A stretch of DNA of 64,000 bases, taken from Microbacterium sp. H83 (GTDB lineage: Bacteria > Actinomycetota > Actinomycetes > Actinomycetales > Microbacteriaceae). A program made the translations under genes and the position numbers. Below are positions 50,035 through 59,434 of the stretch, piece by piece; the first letter of the stretch is position 1, and every line of letters begins with the position of its first letter. The stretch is from the NCBI RefSeq assembly GCF_001650405.1, contig NZ_LWCU01000017.1, positions 1 through 64,000 on the forward strand, in the 5' to 3' direction. Below the pieces are notes generated by a model that saw only the letters and a list, made by a program, of their open reading frames with translations, did no database searches and was not told the origin of the DNA.

Positions 50035-50472
50035 TCAGCGCAGCGTGGAGTCCTCGAAGATCAGCGTCGTCCGGGTGGATCGGATCGACGGGATCGCCTG
50101 GATGTCCTCGAGCACGATGCGGCGGAGGTCTCGCGCATCGTTCGCCCGGACGAGCAGGAGCACGTCGAAGTCGCCGCCCACCAGCGCCATGTGCTCGATC
50201 TCGGGGATCAGGCGCAGCCGGGCGGACACCTCCTGCCACGTCGCCTGCTCGATCGCGAGGGTGACGTACGCGCTCGCATGATGTCCGAGCAGCACCGGGT
50301 CGGTGCGCACCGTGTAGCCCGTGATCACGCCCGCATCCGTCAACCGCCTGATGCGCGCGTGCGCTCCCGCGCGCGAGATGTGCACCGCCTCGGCGATCGC
50401 GGTCATCGAGGCGCGCGCGTCCCGACGCAGTTCGTCGAGGATGGCGTGGTCGATCTCGTCCAGCGTGGTCAT
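50035..50472 (-). CDS. Lrp/AsnC-family transcriptional regulator
   Basis: About 145 residues from ATG 50472 (GAAGGGG upstream). N-terminal HTH LDEIDHAILDELRRDARASMTAIAEAVHISRAGAHARIRRLTDAGVITGY, then an AsnC ligand-binding domain (YVTLAIEQATWQEVSARLRLIPEIEHMALVGGDFDVLLLVRANDA by motif order). It is divergent from the 2-oxoacid dehydrogenase operon, the arrangement of BkdR-type regulators that respond to branched-chain amino acids, and also precedes the aldehyde dehydrogenase genes. Confidence 0.92.
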   Translation of the reverse strand: MTTLDEIDHAILDELRRDARASMTAIAEAVHISRAGAHARIRRLTDAGVITGYTVRTDPVLLGHHASAYVTLAIEQATWQEVSARLRLIPEIEHMALVGGDFDVLLLVRANDARDLRRIVLEDIQAIPSIRSTRTTLIFEDSTLR

Positions 50473-50502
50473 GGCACCCCTTCGTCCGGTGCCGGAATTC
50501 TG

Positions 50503-50516
50503 ACAGTTCGTTCTGT
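50503..50516. promoter_or_regulatory. Weak dyad ACAG-N6-CTGT in the lrp/2-oxoacid-dehydrogenase divergent promoter
   Basis: A short imperfect dyad with flanking TG/TA in an AT-richer patch 31 bases upstream of the lrp start. Lrp-type sites are loose, so this is a tentative candidate only. Confidence 0.3.
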
Positions 50517-50624
50517 TATCCCGCAACTCGGATGCAATCGTCCAGTATTCTCCGCGGTTCCTTGGACGGCTGCGGCCGCAGGCCCATGCTGAGTCACATC
50601 AGGTTCGGCGAGGAGGGCGAACGA

Positions 50625-51752
50625 ATGCAGGACACGGACATGCTTCCCCGCGACACGGCGGTCCAGCTCGTCGATGCGCACGGCGCCGTCGTCGAGGACG
50701 ATCGATACGACCTGCCGGGCGCCGACGCGCTGCGCACGGCCTACCGCGGCCTCGTCGAGGCGCGTCGCATCAACGATCAGGCGAGCGCTCTCGTCCGGCA
50801 GGGCCGCCTCGCGGTCTACCCGTCCTCCCACGGCCAGGAGGCATGTCAGGTCGCCGCGGCGCTCGCGCTCGGCTCCGAGGACTGGCTCTTCCCCACCTAC
50901 CGCGACTCGGTGGCCGTGATCGCGCGGGGCGTCGCCCCCGCCGAGGCCATGGTGCTCCTCCAGGGCGACTGGCACTCGGGATACGACGTGCGGCAGCACC
51001 GGGTCGCCCCTCAGGCCACCCCGCTCGCCACCCAGCTGCTGCACGCGGTCGGCTTCGCCTACGCGGCGCGACAGCGCGGCGAGGACACGGTGGTCATGGC
51101 GCTCTGCGGCGACGGCGCCACGAGCGAGGGCGACTTCCACGAGGCGCTGAACTTCGCCGCGGTCTTCCGGGTCCCCGTGGTGTTCTTCGTGCAGAACAAC
51201 GGATTCGCGATCTCCGTCCCCCTCAGCCGTCAGACCGCTGCGCCCTCGATCGCCCACAAGGCGATCGGCTACGGGATGCCGGGGCAGCGGGTCGACGGCA
51301 ATGATGTCGCCGCCGTGCTGGCCGTGCTCGGCGAGGCGGTCGCGCGCGCCCGCGGGGGCGGTGGACCGAGCCTGGTCGAGGCGCACACCTATCGGATGCA
51401 GGCGCACACCAACGCGGATGACGACAGCCGGTACCGCGAGCGGTCGGAGGTGCAGGCGTGGGCCGCCCGCGATCCGCTCGCCCGGCTCCGCGCGCATCTG
51501 CGTGCGTCCGGTGCGCTCACCGACTCGCTCGAGGAGGAGTACGCCGCAGGCGCCGAGGAGATCGCCTCCGCGATGCGCAGCGCGCTGAGCGTCGATGCCG
51601 ACGTCGACCCGGAGGACCTGTTCCGTTTCGTCACCGAGACCCGCTCGCCTCTGCTCGAGGAGCAGTGGCGGATGCTGCACGGCGAGATCGAGCGCGCACG
51701 ACAGGACGACCCTGCGCCGGCGGCGCACGATGCACTCGGAGGTCCACGATGA
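50625..51752 (+). CDS. Branched-chain 2-oxoacid dehydrogenase E1 alpha subunit
   Basis: 375 residues from ATG 50625, preceded by GGAGGGCGA. The thiamine-diphosphate motif GDGATSEGDFHEALNFAAVFRVPVVFFVQNN is complete, and the phosphorylation-loop-like region YRMQAHTNADDDSRYR is the usual E1alpha segment. An open frame to 50532 is not supported by a ribosome site. First of a three-gene operon with overlapping starts; with E1beta and E2 it oxidatively decarboxylates the 2-oxoacids of Val, Leu and Ile to acyl-CoA. Aromatic 2-oxoacids are less likely. Confidence 0.93.
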   Translation: MQDTDMLPRDTAVQLVDAHGAVVEDDRYDLPGADALRTAYRGLVEARRINDQASALVRQGRLAVYPSSHGQEACQVAAALALGSEDWLFPTYRDSVAVIARGVAPAEAMVLLQGDWHSGYDVRQHRVAPQATPLATQLLHAVGFAYAARQRGEDTVVMALCGDGATSEGDFHEALNFAAVFRVPVVFFVQNNGFAISVPLSRQTAAPSIAHKAIGYGMPGQRVDGNDVAAVLAVLGEAVARARGGGGPSLVEAHTYRMQAHTNADDDSRYRERSEVQAWAARDPLARLRAHLRASGALTDSLEEEYAAGAEEIASAMRSALSVDADVDPEDLFRFVTETRSPLLEEQWRMLHGEIERARQDDPAPAAHDALGGPR

Positions 51753-52777
51753 CGATCGCCCACGATGACATCCGCGTCGACGGGGAGACGGCCCCCGTCG
51801 CGACCCTCAGCATGGCGGCCGCGCTCAACCACGCCCTCGCCGACGCCATCCGGGAGGACCCGACGGTGGTGGTGTTCGGTGAGGATGTGGGGGCGCTCGG
51901 CGGCGTCTTCCGCATCACCGACGGGCTCACCGCCCGGTTCGGCGAGGATCGCTGCTTCGACACCCCCCTGGCGGAGTCCGGCATCGTCGGCACCGCCGTC
52001 GGGATGGCCATGAACGGCATGCGCCCGGTCGTCGAGCTGCAGTTCGACGCGTTCGCGCTGCCGGCGTTCGAGCAGATCGTCAGCCACGTGGCGAAGATGG
52101 GCAACCGCACGCGGGGAGCCGTGCGGATGCCAGTGGTCATCCGCATCCCGTTCGGAGGCGGGATCGGCGGCGTCGAGCACCACTGCGATTCGTCCGAGGC
52201 CTACTACGCGCACACCCCCGGTCTCACCGTCATCAGCCCGTCGACACCGCAGGACGCCTACTCGATGCTGCGCGCGGCGATCGCGTTCCCCGACCCTGTG
52301 ATCTTCCTCGAGCCGAAGAAGCTGTACTGGACCAAGGGCGAGGTCGACACGTCGATCGCGGCGGAGATCGGCACGGCCCGCATCGCGCGGGAGGGCACCG
52401 ACGTCACCCTCCTCGCCTACGCCGCATCCGTCCCCCTCGCGCTGGAGGCGGCGGAGGTCGCCGCCGCAGAGGGCCGCAGCGTGCAGGTCGTCGACATCCG
52501 GTCGCTGTCGCCGTTCGACGACGCGACCGTGACCGCCGCCGTGCGGTCGACCGGTCGAGCCGTGGTGATCGCGGAGGCGCCGGGCTACGCGAGCGTCGCC
52601 TCCGAGATCCAGGCCCGCGTCTTCGAGCGCTGTTTCGAGTACCTGGAGGCTCCCGTGCGGAGGGTCACCGGATTCGACACCCCGTTCGCTCCTCCGAAGC
52701 TCGAGCACTGGTACCTGCCCGATGTCGACCGCGTGCTCGACGCGATCGACTCGCTGCATTGGGAGGACGAGTCGTGA
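51749..52777 (+). CDS. Branched-chain 2-oxoacid dehydrogenase E1 beta subunit
   Basis: 342 residues; ATGA overlap with E1alpha. Transketolase pyrimidine-binding domain (VFGEDVGALGGVFRITDGLTARFGEDRCFDTPLAESGIVGTAVGMAMNG by motif order) and C-terminal transketolase domain (VTLLAYAASVPLALEAA ... VQVVDIRSLSPFDDATV). VELQFDAFALPAFEQIVSHVAKM is characteristic of branched-chain E1beta. It forms the alpha2beta2 E1 with the preceding gene. Confidence 0.94.
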   Translation: MTIAHDDIRVDGETAPVATLSMAAALNHALADAIREDPTVVVFGEDVGALGGVFRITDGLTARFGEDRCFDTPLAESGIVGTAVGMAMNGMRPVVELQFDAFALPAFEQIVSHVAKMGNRTRGAVRMPVVIRIPFGGGIGGVEHHCDSSEAYYAHTPGLTVISPSTPQDAYSMLRAAIAFPDPVIFLEPKKLYWTKGEVDTSIAAEIGTARIAREGTDVTLLAYAASVPLALEAAEVAAAEGRSVQVVDIRSLSPFDDATVTAAVRSTGRAVVIAEAPGYASVASEIQARVFERCFEYLEAPVRRVTGFDTPFAPPKLEHWYLPDVDRVLDAIDSLHWEDES

Positions 52778-54186
52778 CCGCCCTGACCGGCCGCGTCTTC
52801 CGGCTTCCCGACCTCGGTGAGGGGCTCACCGAGGCGGGCCTGGTGCAGTGGCTCGTCGCGGTCGGCGACACCATCGTCACGGATCAGGCGATCGCCGAGG
52901 TCGAGACCGCCAAGAGCGTGGTCGAGCTCCCCTCGCCGTTCGCGGGCGTGGTGACCGCCCTGCACGGCGAGCCCGGCGAGACGATCGACGTCGGCGCCCC
53001 CGTGCTCGAGGTGGCCGAGGGCGCGGGCGCGGAGTCCACCGCGGCGGATGCCGTCGAGCACGATGCCTACCGCGAGGAGGAGCGAGCGGGGTCCGGCAAC
53101 GTCCTGATCGGCTACGGCACGTCCGCGCCGACCGCGTCCGGCCGGCGGCGACCCCGCGCGCGGGCGACCGCCGCTCCCCACCGGTCGGCCGATGCCGAGC
53201 CGGTTCCGCCGCCGACGATCGCGCCGCCGGAGCGGGACATGCCGACGGATGCATCGCCACGGCGTCCGGTGGCGGTCCGATCCCCTCTCGTGCGACGCCT
53301 GGCCCGTGACCTCGGACTCGACGTGCGGACGATCGCCGCCACGGGGCATGACGGAGCCGTCACCCGCGCGGATGTGCTCGCTGCGGCGGTCGATGCTGCC
53401 GTCGACGGCGCCGAGGCCTCGCATCGTCGGATCGATGCGCACGGTCGTATCGGCGCCGAGGATCGCGCCGGTGCGGGGGCGGTCGACGACCTGAGCGTCA
53501 CCTCGCGTGAGCGCCTGTCCCCGCTGCGCAAGGCCGTCGGCGCGAAGCTCTCCCGCAGCCGCTCCGAGATCCCCGAGGCGACCGTCTGGGTCGATGTCGA
53601 CGCGACCGAGCTGTGGAACCTGCGGTCGCAGATGGCCGCCGAGGGAGACAGGCATCCCTCCCTCACTGCCCTGATCGCGCGCTTCGCACTGATCGCTCTG
53701 GAAGAGCATCCGATTCTGGCGTCCCGCCTGTCCGACGACGCGTCGGAGCTGATCTCGTTCGACGGCGTCAATCTGGGCGTGGCCACCGACACCGAGCGCG
53801 GGCTCATGGTGCCGGTCATCCGTCGCGCGCACGAGCGCAGCGTCGAGCAGCTCGATGACGCCCTGCGCGAGCTGACGGCGGCCGCTCGCGCGGGCTCCGT
53901 CCCGCCGGAGCGGCTGCGCGGATCGACCTTCACGCTGAACAACTACGGCGGACTCGGCGTCGACGGCTCGGCCGCGATCATCAACCACCCGGACGTCGCG
54001 ATCCTCGGGGTCGGGCGCATCATCGAACGAGCGTGGGTGGTCGACGGTCGGATCGTGCCGCGTCGCATCGCGCAGCTGTCGCTCGTGTTCGATCACCGCG
54101 TGTGCGACGGCGGGTACGCCGCGAGCTTCCTGCGCCGTGTGACCGAACTCGTCGAGCATCCGCTCCGCGCGTTCGGCAGGGTGTGA
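52774..54186 (+). CDS. Dihydrolipoamide acyltransferase E2 of branched-chain 2-oxoacid dehydrogenase
   Basis: 470 residues from GTG 52774 (GTGA overlap with E1beta). One lipoyl domain lies at residues 6-85, with the lipoylated Lys47 in VETAKSVVE. A linker follows, then a peripheral-subunit-binding domain at about 170-205 (SPLVRRLARDLGLDVRTIAATGHDGAVTRADVL) and an Ala/Gly linker. The catalytic domain spans 245-470, with active-site His in LVFDHRVCDGG. It moves the acyl group from lipoamide to CoA. No E3 gene is present nearby, so the housekeeping lipoamide dehydrogenase presumably completes the complex. Confidence 0.94.
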   Translation: MTALTGRVFRLPDLGEGLTEAGLVQWLVAVGDTIVTDQAIAEVETAKSVVELPSPFAGVVTALHGEPGETIDVGAPVLEVAEGAGAESTAADAVEHDAYREEERAGSGNVLIGYGTSAPTASGRRRPRARATAAPHRSADAEPVPPPTIAPPERDMPTDASPRRPVAVRSPLVRRLARDLGLDVRTIAATGHDGAVTRADVLAAAVDAAVDGAEASHRRIDAHGRIGAEDRAGAGAVDDLSVTSRERLSPLRKAVGAKLSRSRSEIPEATVWVDVDATELWNLRSQMAAEGDRHPSLTALIARFALIALEEHPILASRLSDDASELISFDGVNLGVATDTERGLMVPVIRRAHERSVEQLDDALRELTAAARAGSVPPERLRGSTFTLNNYGGLGVDGSAAIINHPDVAILGVGRIIERAWVVDGRIVPRRIAQLSLVFDHRVCDGGYAASFLRRVTELVEHPLRAFGRV

Positions 54187-54252
54187 GGCCGCTGCGGACG
54201 ACCGACCTCGGCCGTCGCCCCCGCGTTCCGCGCGGGTCCGTCGAGAAGCGAC

Positions 54253-54329
54253 CGTGTGCATGCCCGGATCTCGTCTGCATGCCCGGATGACCGGATCGAG
54301 CATGCAGACGCTCCCTCGGCATGCACACG
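54253..54329. repeat. Nested two-tier inverted repeat downstream of the E2 gene
   Basis: Outer arms CGTGTGCATGCC (54253-54264) / GGCATGCACACG (54318-54329) and inner arms CGTCTGCATGC (54272-54282) / GCATGCAGACG (54300-54310) are perfect. They are separated by symmetric 7-base stretches and closed by a 17-base loop. It lies in the 252-base space between the convergent E2 and dhaM genes and would act as a bidirectional terminator or structured element. Confidence 0.85.
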
Positions 54330-54335
54330 GAGAGC

Positions 54336-54437
54336 GGATGCCGGAGAGCGGATGCCGGAGAGGGTCTGCCGGAGAGGGATGCCGGAGAGGGATGCCGGAG
54401 AGGGTCTGCCGGAGAGGGTCTGCCGGAGAGGGGATGC
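54336..54437. repeat. 13/14-base tandem repeat, about seven copies
   Basis: Units of the form GGATGCCGGAGAGG and GTCTGCCGGAGAGG alternate, with period 13 or 14, directly after the nested inverted repeat and ending one base before the dhaM stop. Confidence 0.88.
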
Positions 54438-54438
54438 C

Positions 54439-56975
54439 TCAGCGGGGCGCGAGAACGGCGGCGGCCGCCGCACGGGCATCCGCCGCGGTCGCAGCCTTCC
54501 GCACGGCCTCGGCTGCCGCACGGCACTGCGCCTCCGTGACCGCCTCGAGCGCCGCCGCGACCCGACCCAGCGCCCGCGGGGTCATGGAGAGCGAGGTCAC
54601 CCCGAGTCCCACGAGCACCGGCGCGAGTGCGGGGTCGGCAGCGGCCTCGCCGCACACGCCCACCGGAAGGTCCCTCGCGCGTCCGGCGTCGCCGACCGCA
54701 CCGATGAGGCGGAGGACGGCGGGCTGCCACGGATCGTTCAGCTCGCCGAGCTCGGCGAGCTGGCGATCTGCGGCCAGCGTGTACTGGGCGAGGTCGTTGG
54801 TGCCGAGACTGACGAAGTCGACGACCTCGAGCATCTCCGACGCGAGCAGGGCCGCCGACGGCGTCTCGATCATGACGCCGACGCTCGTGAGCCCCACCGA
54901 GCGCGCGCTCGCGGCGAAGTCGCGCGCCTCGTCGACCGTGGCGACCATGGGCGCCATGACGTCGACGAGCGCCGACTCCGCCTCTGCGGCGATCGCCAGT
55001 GCACGCAGCTGGCCGTCGAGCAGTGCGGGCGACCGCCGGGCGATGCGCAGTCCGCGGACGCCGAGCGCCGGGTTCTGCTCAGCATCCGCGTTGGCGAAGG
55101 GCAGAGGCTTGTCGCTGCCCGCATCCAGCGTGCGTACGACGACCCGCCGACCGGGGAAGGCCGCGAGGACACCGCGATAAGCCGCGACCTGCTCGTCGAC
55201 CGACGGAGCGTCGACCCGGTCGAGGAAGCAGAACTCGGTGCGGAAGAGCCCGACGCCTTCGGCACCGGCGGCCGCAGCGACCTCCGCTTCGGCAGGGCCC
55301 CGACGTTGGCGAGCAGACGGACGCGACGACCATCGGCGAGCACGCCCTCTCCGCGGAAGGGCACCACGGTCCCTCCCGGCGTCGCGGCCTCGACGCGCGA
55401 CACGTCGGGCTCGACCTCGACCGTGCCGCGGTCGCCGTCGAGCAGCACGACCGTGTCGGACGCGATTCCCGCCGCTCCGGCCACCCCGACGACGGCGGGG
55501 ATGCCGAGCGACCGAGCGATGATCGCGGTGTGCGATGTGGGACCCCCCTGCTCGGTCACGAGACCGACGCAGCGGCTGCCCCCGAGGGCGGCGGTGTCGG
55601 CCGGCGCGAGGTCGACGGCGACCAGCACGAAGGGCTCGTCGCGCTCCGGGACACCGGGGACGTCGACCTCGAGGATCTCCGCGATGAGGCGATCACGGAC
55701 GTCTCTGAGGTCTGCGGCGCGCTCGGCCATCCGACCGCCGAGCGCCGTCAGACCCTTCTCCTGCGAGAGCGCGGCCTCCCACACCGCACGAGCGGCCGTG
55801 CGCCCGTGCGTGCGCACGCGCGCGGACGCCTCGGCGATGAGCTCCGGATCCGAGGCGAGCAGACGCGAGGCGTCGAGGATCGCGCGGGCCTCGCCCGTCG
55901 CCGTCGAGCTGCGGATGCGGAGGTCTTCCGAGACCACTGCAGCGGCTCTCTCGATCGCGGAGACAGCGCTCTCGCGATCTGCCGCTGCCACCACCGTCTC
56001 CGCGTCGGGCTCCGCGAGCGGCGCGGCGAGCGTCACCACCGATGCGGCGACCCGGCCGCCGCTCACGCCTCGCCCTCGCAGCACCGTCCCCGAGGCCACC
56101 GGGCCGGGCAGCTCCCCGCGCACCTCGCCGTCGGTCGGCCGCGTCGCCGCGGACGGCGGCGACGGGACGGGATCCGGGCTCGCCCCGTCTCCGGTCTCCT
56201 CGCCGAACCCGTCGTCGAAGAGACCGACGAGACGCTCGAGGACGCCCTCCGCGTCGGGTCCGCTCGCCGACAGCTCGACCTCGTCGCCCTGCCGCGCGCC
56301 GAGGACCAGCATCCGGGACAGGCTGGCAGCCGCGGCATCCGGCCCGTCGGGCAGTTTCCGCACGCGCACGTCGGCTCCCGCCGATGCCTCGGCGATGAGG
56401 GCCGCGGGACGCGCGTGGATGCCGAGCGGATTGCGCACGGTCGTCACGCGGACGACGGCATCCGGGGCCATCACGGGGCTGTCCTGGGCCGGGGGCGCGC
56501 CGGCGCCGTCGCCGTCGTGCACGGCATCCGCGTCGGTACCCGGATCGTGGGCGCCCGCGTCGCCGAGCTGCTCGGTCTTCGCGCCGAGCGCGGCCGAGGC
56601 CTCCTGCGCGACGACCTCGAGCGATCCGCCCGCCGCCGCCGACACGACCGCCGCGAGCAGTCCCTCCACGAACGGTGCGGGCGCCAGCCGCACCGGGACC
56701 GCACTCATCCGGAGCTCGAGAGCGAGCTCGGCGCTGAGCACGGCCGATCCGAGGTCCATCAGCACCAGCACGCCGTCGCAGTCCGTCGCCAGTTCATCGA
56801 TGGCCGCAGCCACCGCCACCGCATCGGTGCCGAGGACGGGGGTCCCGTCCGGTTCCGTGCCCGCGCCGGCGGCGACGCGCACGCGCACTCCCCCGCCCTG
56901 CACCATCTGGAGGGCGAGCTCCAGCGCCGCCTCCCCGAGCCGAGCACTGTGGGAGACGGCGACGACGCCGATCAT
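54439..56975 (-). pseudogene. dhaM: dhaM-type PTS phosphoryl donor fused to complete enzyme I, with a one-base frameshift
   Basis: Three fused domains: EIIA-Man (His9 in AVSHSARLG), HPr (His187 in NPLGIHARPAA) and enzyme I (His482 in TEQGGPTSHTAIIA; second-half PEP-site Cys in VGVCGEAAADP). The product should pass phosphate from PEP to DhaL-bound ADP. The frame from 56975 leaves homology after codon 560 (near 55295), running on as an Arg/Ser-rich tail to 54870. Homology resumes in the -1 frame (AEAEVAAAAGAEGVGLFRTEF) to 54439. Restoring one base restores exactly the family spacing. Either a recent deletion in the GGGGCCC run, an assembly error, or a recoding event. Without repair the enzyme I PEP site is lost. 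Start overlaps the dhaL stop (TGATG). Confidence 0.85.
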
Positions 56976-57615
56976 CAGGACGATTCCGCTGCGGCCTGCG
57001 CGAGAGTCGCGAAGAGCAGCGCGACCGAGGCTGCACCGGGGTCGAGGTGACCGGCGCTGCGCTCACCCAGATAGCTCGCGCGCCCCTTGCGCGCCACGAG
57101 GGGCTCGGTGGCGTCGCGACCGGCTGCCGCCGCATCGGCGGCTGCGGCCGTCGCCGCTGCGAGATCGGCTCCGCCGGCGATGGCCGCATCGAGCGCGTCG
57201 ACCGCCGGGGCCATCGCGTCGAACAGGGTCTTGTCACCGGCCTCGGCCCGGCCCCGCGCGACGATCCCGTCGAGCCCGGCCCGCAGGGAGGCGGCGAGCG
57301 CCGTGTCGTCGAGCTCGGTCACCGGTCCCGCCGTCATCCCCATGCGCAGGAACAGCGTCCCGTACAGAGGACCGCTCGCACCGCCGACGGAGCTCACCAG
57401 GGTCATGCCCACGGTCTTCAGCAGCTCGTCGACCGTGGCGGGCGCACCGGCGTCGAGCTTCGCGACGACCGCATCCATCCCTCGACTCATGTTCGCTCCG
57501 TGATCGGCGTCGCCGATCGCAGAGTCCAGCTCGGTGAGCCATTCGCGCTTCTCCGCGATCACGTCGCGGAAGCGGTGGATCCAGTCGGTGAGTGCTGCCG
57601 TGCCGACGCCCGCCA

Positions 57616-57619
<4 letters not shown>
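56975..57619 (-). CDS. dhaL: Dihydroxyacetone kinase ADP-binding subunit DhaL
   Basis: 214 residues; ATG ATG start at 57619, overlapping the dhaK stop by 4 bases. The nucleotide-binding eight-helix fold is recognisable by the metal-binding Asp cluster [15 protein letters not shown] (about residues 31-46), [10 protein letters not shown] and [18 protein letters not shown]. DhaL holds ADP as a permanent coenzyme that is rephosphorylated by DhaM and passes phosphate to dihydroxyacetone on DhaK. The dha genes are in the order K-L-M, tightly coupled. Confidence 0.94.
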
Positions 57620-58608
<989 letters not shown>

Positions 58609-58640
58609 CGTGCGATCTCCCTTGATCTCTGCGGCGGCGA

Positions 58641-58662
58641 TCCTTCGCGGGGGTACGAAGGA
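58641..58662. promoter_or_regulatory. Inverted repeat TCCTTCG-N8-CGAAGGA upstream of dhaK
   Basis: Perfect 7-bp arms about 33 bases upstream of the dhaK start, probably within the promoter or leader. No dha regulator gene is adjacent. Confidence 0.5.
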
Positions 58663-58717
58663 CATGCGTCACTGTCGAACATGCTCGGGGCCCGCCGCCT
58701 TGTCAAGGTGGAATGGG

Positions 58718-59329
58718 TCAGCGCGACTGCAGACCGTCCAGGCTGACCCGGAGGATGTCCTCACCGAGCTCCTCGGGATCGACCGGTCCGCCCGGCCTGT
58801 ACCACTCGACGACGGAGTTGATCATCCCGAAGATCAGCCTGGTCGCCACCGCCGCGTCGACGTCGTCCCGGATCAGCCCCTCGCCCTGCGCCTCCGCGAC
58901 GATCGCGGTGACCCGCTGATCGAAGGCGCGGCGGCGCACGAGCGCCGCGGTCTCGACATCGCCGTTGCCCCGGACGCGCAGCAGGAGCGTGACGGACGGG
59001 AGCTTCTCGGTGAGCACGCGCACCGCCCCGCGGACGATCGCTCGCACGCGGTCCGACGCGAGCGGATGCCGTGCGGTCGCCTCGTCCACGACCGCTTCGA
59101 GAGCGTCGAGGGCGTCGCTCAGCGCGAGCTCCAGGATCGCGGACTTGGATTCGAAGTGGTGGTAGAGCGCCGACTTGGTGAGACCCAGGGTCGCACTGAG
59201 ATCGGCCACGCTGGTCGCGTCGTACCCCTGCTCGTTGAACACCTGGACGGCGACCGCGAGCACCTGCTCGCGGTCGTAACCTGGCCGTCCCCGCCTGGGG
59301 GTCGACGTCTCGGATCGGGGCTGCGCCAT
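58718..59329 (-). CDS. TetR-family regulator, PaaR-like
   Basis: About 203 residues (ATG 59329; GTG 59335 possible). N-terminal HTH RRGRPGYDREQVLAVAVQVFNEQGYDATSVADLSATLGLTKSALYHHFESKSAILE by motif order, with the C-terminal TetR_C_33-type domain seen in phenylacetate regulators. It is divergent from the thiolase/paa genes with a perfect GACCGATCGGTC palindrome between them. PaaR-type repressors respond to phenylacetyl-CoA, which fits. Confidence 0.88.
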   Translation of the reverse strand: MAQPRSETSTPRRGRPGYDREQVLAVAVQVFNEQGYDATSVADLSATLGLTKSALYHHFESKSAILELALSDALDALEAVVDEATARHPLASDRVRAIVRGAVRVLTEKLPSVTLLLRVRGNGDVETAALVRRRAFDQRVTAIVAEAQGEGLIRDDVDAAVATRLIFGMINSVVEWYRPGGPVDPEELGEDILRVSLDGLQSR

Positions 59330-59390
59330 GGGCACAGTCTGTCATTCCCGATGAGTTGCCAATCGCCCGCCGATCTGAGATCGTATTCCT

Positions 59391-59402
59391 GACCGATCGG
59401 TC
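59391..59402. promoter_or_regulatory. TetR/PaaR-type operator GACCGATCGGTC
   Basis: A perfect 12-bp palindrome 33 bases upstream of the thiolase start and 62 bases from the tetR start, within the divergent promoter. Confidence 0.7.
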
Positions 59403-59434
59403 GGAAATCATCGCCAGCGTGGGCGTGCGAGAGG

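Noticed and set aside
54870..55295. Arg/Ser-rich C-terminal tail of the dhaM frame as a genuine domain
   Set aside because: The -1 frame over the same bases encodes the expected enzyme I sequence, so the tail is out-of-frame translation after the frameshift.
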